A stretch of DNA of 64,000 nt, taken from the NCBI GenBank assembly GCA_034770075.1, contig JAVJAP010000351.1, positions 496,001 through 560,000 of the forward strand, read 5' to 3'. Every line of letters starts with the position of its first letter. Position 1 is the first letter of the stretch. Made by a program: the position numbers and the translations under genes. The notes beneath the pieces were generated by a model. It did no database searches and had not been told where the DNA came from. It saw nothing but the letters and a program-made list of their open reading frames with translations. This stretch comes from Aralia elata (lineage: Eukaryota; Streptophyta; Magnoliopsida; Apiales; Araliaceae). Shown one piece after another: positions 56,130 to 64,000 of this stretch.

Positions 56130-57589
56130 AAGTTCACCGAACGTGGCTGGCTAAGGAATACCTAATGGAGTTTTACTCGCTCGCCTGTCAATAGGAATTC
56201 CTTTAGTGATTAGTAGTACAAGTGATCCTTGGACTTGAGATCATCATACTATCTTATGTATGATGAATTATACTTTGACATGTCCCATAAAGACCCTTAG
56301 GGTATATCAAAGGGTATGATTGGGTATAATAAGTTATACATGGAGATAGGTGAATGATCAACAACGAATCTACCACTTCTAGTAAAAGGAGAGAAAGTCC
56401 TATGTGATTCGATAAAATGACGACTCAGAAGTCTTTGGCCAAAGCAAAATGAAATTAGAAAGGAGTTTCTAATTTTGCATTATCAGTAGTTGTGCATTTT
56501 AGAATCGAAATACATATAATTAAATAAAATAAGACTTGACAGTAATTCCATGTCTTATATTTAATTGGGACATTGTATGGTAGAAGGATTGAATTGTACG
56601 GTAAACTATGTACTGAAAGGTTCTTTTATGATTAATGTTGAAATCTATATTATCTGGAAAGTCGTTGATTGCTAAGGGGGCTTACCTTTATTGTAGAATA
56701 AATATTATTTATTTAAATAAATTAAATAGTTTAATTTATTTATTTTAAATAAGATTAGAATTGTTCTAATTGATTTAATTCACAACCGGTTTAATATGGA
56801 GAACCTAAAGGGTCACACCGCAAAAGAAAAATATTTATTTAAGAAGTAAATGACATAATTGTAATAATAAGTTAAATGTATTTAATTTAGTCTATGGAGA
56901 TAGAATAAATTAAATAGCTTAATATTTATTATTTAATATTTTAGAAATATGAAATATAAATTAATAAGAGGAGTCTTATTATTATTATTACTATTACTAT
57001 TATTTAATTCCTAATAGGGATTGAGAATTAATTAATAGAAGTACTCTCACATGAATTCCTAATTGGATTAGGAGTTTAATTTAATTAAAGGAGTTTAATT
57101 AGAATAGAAACCCTAAACCTAAATAGTTTAGGGAAGGGTTTTCCTACATCTATAAATAAGAGAAGTCTTATCATAGATTTAGGGTTACACACTCTTGCAT
57201 AAGAATTGTAGAGAGTACTTACTACAATTTCTATAGAGATAGAAACTAGGGTTTTGCCAACACCCATCTTCTTGAACAAGTATTATTCCTTGGTGGATCA
57301 CCTCTAGAGGCCAAACACTTGGGTGGCTAAACGTTTGATCAAAGGAAGGAATTTAATCGGTGGAATTCAAGGAGAACGCGAAGGAATTGGAGGTGAAACT
57401 TGTACCTGAGGAAGCTAGAATTCTACAAGGGTATAATTCTTATTCTCCATCTCTTTCGTTTAATTAATAATTGTGCATAAAGAAAGATCATGGTTGATGG
57501 TTTGTATAAAATTTTAAAATCTAATTTTATCGCGCTTCCGCTTTATTAATGTTAATTTAATTGCATGTTCGCGTTATACAAACCTAACA
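56130..57589 (+). repeat. Family F LTR, middle to 3' end (plus strand)
   Basis: Starts within the LTR (AGTTCACCGAACGTGGC) and runs to the terminus ACAAACCTAACA. It overlaps in content with 55190-55740, so the two pieces are not parts of one copy. Confidence 0.78.
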
Positions 57590-58965
57590 ACAACACATAC
57601 TCGACTGCCAGAACCTTTAAGGTTCATCATAACAGATTCCCAACAACATAAACTAACACAGTACACTACCATTAATATTACACCCAAACACAGTCAATTA
57701 ATACCAATCCCTAGTACAGGAGAAAAATTTTCAAAGAAACAATCCCACAAGAAAATCGGCAGCTCGGTATACCTTCGGGTGGTTCGAATTGCAGTCCTCC
57801 TTCTACGTCCAAAATAACCAACGAAGCCAGACATTCACAACTTGCTCTTCTCCCCTATTCCCTTTCTATCGCGATTTCTCTCTCTATTTGAACAGCAAAA
57901 ATTGTAGCAGCTTGGTTTAGGATTTTTGGGCTCAATTTATAGGAAATTGGTTACCCAATAAACCGGGTATTACCCAAATTGGTTCGTTAAGACCCATCGG
58001 TAGGAGAGGGTGAGCCGTCGACTGATGGTACCCATCACCCATCCAAACCCTGTGACTTGTCGACAGTACCTTGAAGCCACGCGTTGCCATCACCGGTCAA
58101 ATCGCCGGTCGCGTGTTATCCTTTGGTTCCGAACGTCGAACGCCCGGTCGCCCATGGCCCTCCCACTTTTTTCGTCTGATCAATTCACGCAATCGCCGGC
58201 GCCTTCCTCCCATCTCTCGTCACTGATTGATTGAGGGTTTGGGTTGCTAGGTTTCGGCTAGCCTACTCCCTCTTCTTGATTGAGTCCGATTTAGGAAGCT
58301 AGGGCTTTGGATCCCCTTCCGTTTGCTCGGCTTAACCCTCCTCTTTTTCTCCCGTTTCTAATCTGGTTCGAAGGACTTAGTCCTTGCTCAGTTATCCCCA
58401 ATCTTAATCCCACCAATTTCCCAATTTAATTGGAAATGGTCCCAAACCCGTTTGCCCTTGGTTGCACCGATTCGACCCGATTGCCCCAACAAGAAAATAA
58501 ATGAAATTGGGTCGGCCCAATAGGAAATAAAAAGGGATCTGGGCTTAGTCCAATTAAAAATTTGGGTCAGCTACAATAAAATAAAAGAGGTGGCCCCAAA
58601 TAAATTATAAATCTCATGCTCTTATCATTTCAATTAAATAACTAATTCAATTAATTATTTATTTAAATATTTATTTCAACAATAATTCCTCATTCGAATT
58701 ATTTAATCCGATAATAGTAAAAATGAATTTAATTATTAACTTTTCCCGAATTTCTTGCCAAATCAAATCTTATGGTTGACTCACTAATTTATTCACACTA
58801 TTAATGAGCCCCCCTTTAATGCAGAGAAAATTATTGGGCCATATATTTAGATATAATTGAATAATAATACCTACATGGATCCGATTAAATTCGAAAAATT
58901 TTATAAAGTGAATTTCATATATCAAGATAATTTAATACAATGTTTAAAAATTCCTGGACATTACA
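57590..58965 (-). repeat. Tekay-like LTR fragment (5' part, minus strand)
   Basis: The complement of its right end reads TGTAATGTCCAGGAATTTTTA, the diverged start of a Tekay-type LTR. The match to 33698-35100 continues leftward with the GC-rich block and the pre-array part. A 74-codon plus frame (58010-58234) is within the GC-rich block and is not a gene. Confidence 0.72.
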
Positions 58966-59170
58966 GATTTGGAGGTGAACTCGTACCTGTGGAAGCATGG
59001 TTCTACAAGGGTATGATTCTCATACTTTATCTCTTTCGTTTAATTGATAATTGAGCACATGGATGATCATGGTGATGGTTTGTATGAAAATTTTAAAATT
59101 CCATTTTTATTGCGCTTCCGCACTATTTATGTAATTTGATTGCATGTTCGCGCTATGTACAAACCTAACA
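58966..59170 (+). repeat. Family F LTR, 3' end next to a PBS
   Basis: About 205 bp matching 57375-57589 and ending TACAAACCTAACA, followed by GTGGCATCAGAGCC. This shows which end of the family F repeat borders the internal region. Confidence 0.8.
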
Positions 59171-59171
59171 G

Positions 59172-59184
59172 TGGCATCAGAGCC
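59172..59184 (+). other. Primer binding site after the family F LTR
   Basis: TGGCATCAGAGCC, one base off the initiator-Met tRNA complement, one base after the LTR end. Confidence 0.75.
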
Positions 59185-59280
59185 TAACCTTGTGCTAATT
59201 ATCGATTATGATGATTCCATGTGTGTATGGTATGCGATTGGATCGAAATTTTTGGGCAGGATCTGTTTTTTCTGAATCTG

Positions 59281-59415
59281 CTACGCGGCGTAGCTGCGCC
59301 GTTTCCAGTTTTATTCTGGAGCGCAGCTATGGCCCCAAACCAAGAAAGTCATTTCTTGGGGTTCAGCGCAGCTGCGCCGTTTCCCAGTTCATTCTGGGGC
59401 GCAGCTGCGCTGGAT
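59281..59415. repeat. GC-rich palindromic direct repeat in the leader
   Basis: GCGCAGCTGCGC is a perfect 12-bp palindrome at 59366-59377 and 59399-59410. GGCGTAGCTGCGCC (59287-59300) and GCGCAGCTATGG (59321-59332) are diverged forms. The block CTGCGCCGTTTCC..AGTT..ATTCTGG.GCGCAGCT occurs twice, about 78 bp apart. Confidence 0.8.
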
Positions 59416-59454
59416 AGCAGAATCCGAAAAAATAATTTTTCCTTCAATTAAAAT

Positions 59455-59850
59455 AAATATTTTTATTTAATTAATATAAGTTTAGAATAAAGGAGTTTAT
59501 TCATATATGGAATATGATTCCATGTTTCCTAGAATAAATGAGTTTATTCACATATGGAATATGATTCCATGTTTCCTTAAAAATAAAGATGTTTATTATT
59601 TTGATAAGGAATATGATTCAACATATTTTATTTTTCAACAATTTTAAGTTAAAATAAAAGAGTTTGTTTTGAACTTGAAATTGGATTCCATGTTAATTAA
59701 AATAAAGGAGTTCATTTTGATTTGGAATTTGATTAAAAATAAAGGAGTTTTATTTTTATTCAAAATTGGATAAAATAAAAATAAATAAAGTTTATTATGA
59801 TTTAAATTTTGTTCAAAATAAAGGAGTTTAATTTTTTTTTTCAAAATTGG
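59455..59850. repeat. AT-rich imperfect array around AAAATAAAGGAGTTTATT
   Basis: The core (A)AATAAA(G/T)GAGTTTATT followed by a TATGGAATATGATTCCATG or TTGGAATTTGATT block recurs near 59487, 59531, 59581, 59653, 59699, 59739 and 59817. Spacing is irregular and the later units are shorter. It lies in the presumed leader of the family F element. Confidence 0.65.
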
Positions 59851-61330
59851 ATTTCTAGTAAAACTTTTAATTGCCCATTAATTGATTATCAATGCATATA
59901 TGGAATGGTTTTATTATTCATGAGATGAATGTTATTTATTGATACATATAGAGATATGTATGATAATAAATAGGGATTGATTATGGACTACTGACCAATG
60001 TGTGATTGGATTTATTTAGTGGATGCTTGAATGAATGGGTTTTTTATAAATGGGGTCTGCGTACCTCGTCTTCTCTAGTTTTTTTTTTATGTAAATTCTA
60101 TCTTCCTCCTATGTACCTCCCCTTAACTGCTGATCAAGGTTTCTATTTATTGTAAAAAATTTTTGTAATAGGACTAGTTAGAATTAATTTTTGAAGAATT
60201 GGAGACAAAGGAGTAAGGAGCGCTTTGAAGACCCGTTTGTTAATGGAGCCCGGGTTTTAAATGTAATAGTTATATTTAAATTTTGTTCTTGCACACTAGG
60301 TTTTGACCTTTTGGTTCACTTGGTGGCTCTATTGAACCAAACTAGAATAAAAGTCCATAATCAATCCGAGTAGAATATAGTATTCCTATATGTGCATGCT
60401 TACTATGTATAATATTATATATTATACAACATGCTTGTCGCCATAGTTAAAATAATATGATCTCGCCGTTTATTTATATATATAGTACTATATATGTGTA
60501 TGCCGCGCTCCTAAACAAGTATGAGACAAGATGAATAACAAACCCTCAAAGAAATTATATTAAGTCCCTAAGCGTTCAAAGATATATTGGAATATCGAAC
60601 GTCGCCTCTCTAGCCATGGCTATTAAAACGAGTAGAGTTATTAAATATTTAATATGAGTTTAGTTGTGCATACACAAGGCGAACGTATTAAATATTTAAG
60701 GATGTTGTTTTATCACATTTGATGCTTTCTAAAAGGAATTGAACATCTACTCGTCTTTGTTAGTGCACACAACAAGGGCGGTCCTTTTTCTCTTCACATA
60801 TTATGGAAGTAAATACGGATTGGACTTAGACTTAGATTTATTTTAGGTTCGGATGTGTACACATTTGACCTATTATAAATCTAAGGAGGCAAAATACAAA
60901 GAGTTACATAGTGGATGTAATTGGGACAATAGTTGTCCTACCTATTTATTTTATATTATAGTTTGTTGTGCACCTACATAAGGCTTATATACATTTGAAA
61001 TGTGATCCCTTTATTCTCACTAGCAAAATCTTTAATTAGATTTGCTGTAAACTATATAATGAGGGTAATATAGTTTTGATTGAAAAAGTGAGATGGTTAC
61101 CAATTTAAAATAAAGGACCTAATTTATTTTGGTTAATTATGTTAATAAATGAATGTATGGCTGAAATATTGTTTTAAACGTACCAAAAATTCCATTTGAG
61201 ATAGAATTTTACAATGTCTAATTTTACTATCCACTATTAGGCGGAGAATATTAGATGCTAATTAACCGACCAAATTACACGGACTGAGTTAAGGAATTTT
61301 AGAATAGTTTCTCAAGGCTGAAAAATGCTT
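59851..61330 (+). other. Untranslated DNA between the family F PBS and a copia gag remnant
   Basis: AT-rich with no reading frame. It may be the long leader joining the family F LTR to the plus-strand copia gag-pol downstream, since the orientation agrees. I cannot prove they are one element. Confidence 0.4.
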
Positions 61331-64000
61331 ATCTTATGTCCTTAATTACGCTTATCCCTAGCTGCAATGGTTGCCAGACAAATACCTTCTGAGGAAAAAG
61401 ATTTTGTCTAACTTTTAGAACAAGTGGCAAGATGATGCACAGTTGGCTCAACTGCAATCAAGCCGTCACATCCATGAATAACGAGCTTCAGCGATCAGCA
61501 TGAAAAACTATGGATGCTCCTACTTATTACTCCTGGCAAACCTTCAAGGAGTTGAAGGGTAAAAGGAAAGTAGGTACTATTAGATATCAGATATCTAAGG
61601 AGCTCTTCCGATCGTAGAATAACCGATGGCACTATAGTATAGGACCAAAAAATGTCCTCAAAATGATCAATCTGAGATTGAACAATTGGGATAACAGGGT
61701 TTTAATGGATGAGAGATGTTGATCCACAGATTTGATCTTGCAATCACTTCCGGACTCTTTCTCACAAATTATTGTGAATTTCCACATGAACAAGCTATTA
61801 TGTCAAGCCTGCCTCCTTGAGTTGCTTAAACATGTTGAAAGAAACCGTTTAATAAAGAGTCACTTTCCCAACCAAGTAAAGACCAAGTTTTTTAACTGGT
61901 AGAGATTGATTCTTCCAAGAAAGCGGAAGAGAGGCCCAAGGGGATCCTTCTTAAAAGAAGAACAATTCAAAGAAAAGGTAAATAGGAAAGGCAAAAATAA
62001 AGGACAATTAAGAACAAGACTGATTTGCAGATAGCAAAGGAATTTGCTTTCCACTACAATAAGACCTGGGATACTGGAAAGGAAAAGCTGTAAGGAGGAA
62101 TCTTACAGAGGGTAACCAGAAGAAGCTTAGTGAAGCTTCGGTTACAGATATAGGGTTTTATTCATGATTAAAATAAATCTTTCTGTAAGATCAAAAGAGT
62201 TTCTACTTGGGTATTGGATACCGGCTGTGAGTTGTAGTCTCTAACATATACAATCCAATGCAGAAGACTAAGCAATAGAGAAGTAAAAAGCGAAACAAAG
62301 AGTTAAGTAAATCTTTAGTGGTGTTGGGAAATAGAGCAAGAGGTTTGCTTGCATCTTAAACATAGGAACTTATTAGTTTAGCATAGGCCTACGGACAAGT
62401 CTATTAAGTTTAATAAGTTGTTATTATGTTTCCTGTTCTCATTAGAAACATTATTTCTTTCCGTTGTTGGACAAGGAAGGTTTTGTTATTATATTTAAGA
62501 ACAATTGTTGTTCTATTTATAATGATAATTGTTTTATTTTGAAACTGTAAGATTACGTTGATAGACTTTGTATACTTCGACTTACATGAAAAATTAATTT
62601 TACAAATTGAACAAGACTAAGTAAAATAGGAAAAAGGATATGGTCATTCAAAGAGGTTGAATGTGTGTATTTGATGGAAATTACAAGTCTGAATCATTTG
62701 AAATGTTCAAAGGAATTTAAGTAAGTGAAATCAAAGATTGGCAAGTATTAAAGATTCTTTGATCAGATCGAAGAAAGAATACTTCTACAATGAGTTTTCT
62801 AGATCATCTCAAAAATGGTATTTTCTCAATAAATGGAAACCTCCTGATACAGCAATAATTGATTGGTGTAGTCTAAAAGAAAGAAATTGTACCTTGTTAA
62901 GAAAATGGTGCAGTCCATACTGATTTTTTACTGAGGGGTTATACCCCTAGAACAAGACGACCTGCCAATATCTACAAAATAAGGTAAAACCTCAAAAAGT
63001 CTGGCCCCCAAGACTCCATAAAGGTTATGGATAGGGAGGATTCCCATTCTTAAGTATATTAAGATAAGGGGTTTGTCCAACTTATGTGAAAATGTTTCAA
63101 AGATAAGTTTGGGACACAAATTTTGACAAGATACAGACTTGTTGGGATATGCCTAAAGAAAGTGGTACGGGTATTATTACTATAATCCTACACGCTGCCT
63201 TTCTTAGATAAAGGTGTTTTATTCATTAAAGGAGCTAGTGGGAGGGTAATAGATCTTGGAACGGAAAGTTCAAGAACCACAAAGCCAACTTTAAGAGGTC
63301 GAACCGAGGAACCTGTAGATAGGAACCCCTTATTGTAACCCAACAACGAATCATAAAATCTGGAACAGTACTAACAACCCGAAGATTACCCTGGGAGGTA
63401 ATGGATTTTTCAGTAGAGGATGATGATGAGGTAACGACATCCATAGAGGAGGATGATCACAGTTATATATGATGAGGGTATGAGTAGTAGACACTCAGAG
63501 AAATAGCAGATGACCCATGAAATCCAGAAATGGACCTCCATGTATGAGAATCCCCAAGTATAGACTCTGGTTACGTCCACAAAAGGGCATAGTTGCCTAG
63601 AGGGTGAAATATGGGTCTTTTAAGATGGAAAAGACTGGGGCAAATGGCATGGTGGAGACCTATAAGACCAGTCATGTTTTAAAAGGTTTTTCAATGTCAA
63701 GGATAGCAGTTTGACTGTAATAAAACCTTATTACCGTTAATGCTTCAAGTCCATTTTGGATTTATGCTTGTGATTGCATGCTTATTACGAAATCTGGCAA
63801 AAATGGATGTGGAGACATCCTTCCCTCAATGAAGACTTGAGGAGAATGTAAGTATGATACAACCAGAGGAATTTATTTCAAAGGTTTGAAGCAAATCATG
63901 TTTTAAAGCTACAATGATCCATTTATGGATTGAAGCAAACGTCTCAAAGATGGGAACATTCATTTTGATGAGACAGATCAAAAGAGTTTGATTTTATCAA
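61330..64000 (+). pseudogene. Strongly decayed Ty1/copia gag-pol (plus strand), runs off the window
   Basis: Short in-frame pieces in changing frames follow the copia order. There are gag-like pieces at 61660-61860 (DLILQSLPDSFS, VNFHMNKL), a protease-side WVLDTGCEL at about 62209-62235, a pre-integrase part (62241-62940) that matches window positions 1-715, integrase remnants to about 63600, and RT pieces near the end (MIQPEEFIS at about 63855, SIYGLKQTSQRW at about 63918). Single-base deletions every few tens of bases remove any long frame. No 3' end is visible. Confidence 0.72.

Noticed and set aside
58010..58234. Plus-strand 74-codon frame
   Set aside because: It lies in the GC-rich block of an inverted Tekay-like LTR fragment and is not conserved as a frame in the intact LTRs.
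1..64000. CRISPR array, tRNA or rRNA genes
   Set aside because: The tandem arrays found (55, 62 and 63 bp) have no spacer-repeat pattern. The TGGTATCAGAGC hits are retroelement primer binding sites, not tRNA genes.

Overview
The window is nuclear DNA of a flowering plant, most likely a eudicot. It is AT-rich, a host gene is split by GT-AG introns, and long stretches are nested plant transposable elements. I cannot name the species. The one host gene I can support is a cytoplasmic hybrid histidine kinase of the AHK5/CKI2 type on the + strand. Twelve coding exons between 5620 and 31005 join in phase to 1025 codons. They encode an acidic N-terminal region with a coiled coil, a PAS-like domain, the dimerisation/phosphoacceptor helices with the H-box histidine, the N, G1, F and G2 ATPase boxes, a long polar linker and a C-terminal receiver domain. 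A 5'UTR intron lies upstream. The last UTR stretch carries a 14-codon uORF and a start-stop element (ATG followed at once by TGA) seven bases before the main ATG.

Layout: 1-715 is a broken copia pol fragment. 716-2300 is spacer and probable promoter. About 2300-31005 is the AHK5-like gene. Its introns hold six MITE-like elements (3767-4826, 6653-7004, 7120-7482, 15702-15895, 28914-29106, 30588-30738), two perfect 62-bp tandem duplications, and one 11.2-kb intron (15536-26729). That intron contains an antisense copia element (16190-26579), with a second copia of the same family inserted in it (16750-22056), with a hAT-type MITE inserted in that (20474-20904).

Downstream, 33158-61300 is a stack of retroelements. 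An old minus-strand Ty3/gypsy element (LTR pieces 33158-33697 and 47460-49467, pol pieces out to 54822) is split by three things: a nearly intact 13.8-kb plus-strand Ty3/gypsy element of Tekay/Del type with about 4-kb LTRs (33698-47454, TSD ACATA), a solo LTR of another family (49730-51580, TSD GTAGT), and a 1.85-kb LINE-like insertion with a 15-bp TSD (51725-53577). From 54823 to 59170 is a mosaic of two LTR families in mixed orientation, followed by a PBS and a repeat-rich leader. 61330-64000 is a strongly decayed plus-strand copia gag-pol of the same family as the fragment at the window start.

The kinase would act in a His-Asp phosphorelay (ethylene, ABA, hydrogen peroxide and stomatal responses are known for Arabidopsis AHK5). 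The rest of the window is mostly a record of insertions, many datable by nesting and target-site duplications. I found no tRNA, rRNA or CRISPR and no clearly new multi-gene system. The least explained items are the small coiled-coil reading frame upstream of gag in the Tekay-type element, the splice-acceptor-like mini reading frame shared by related LTRs, the stop codons shared by two copia copies, and the AUG-stop element in the AHK5 leader.
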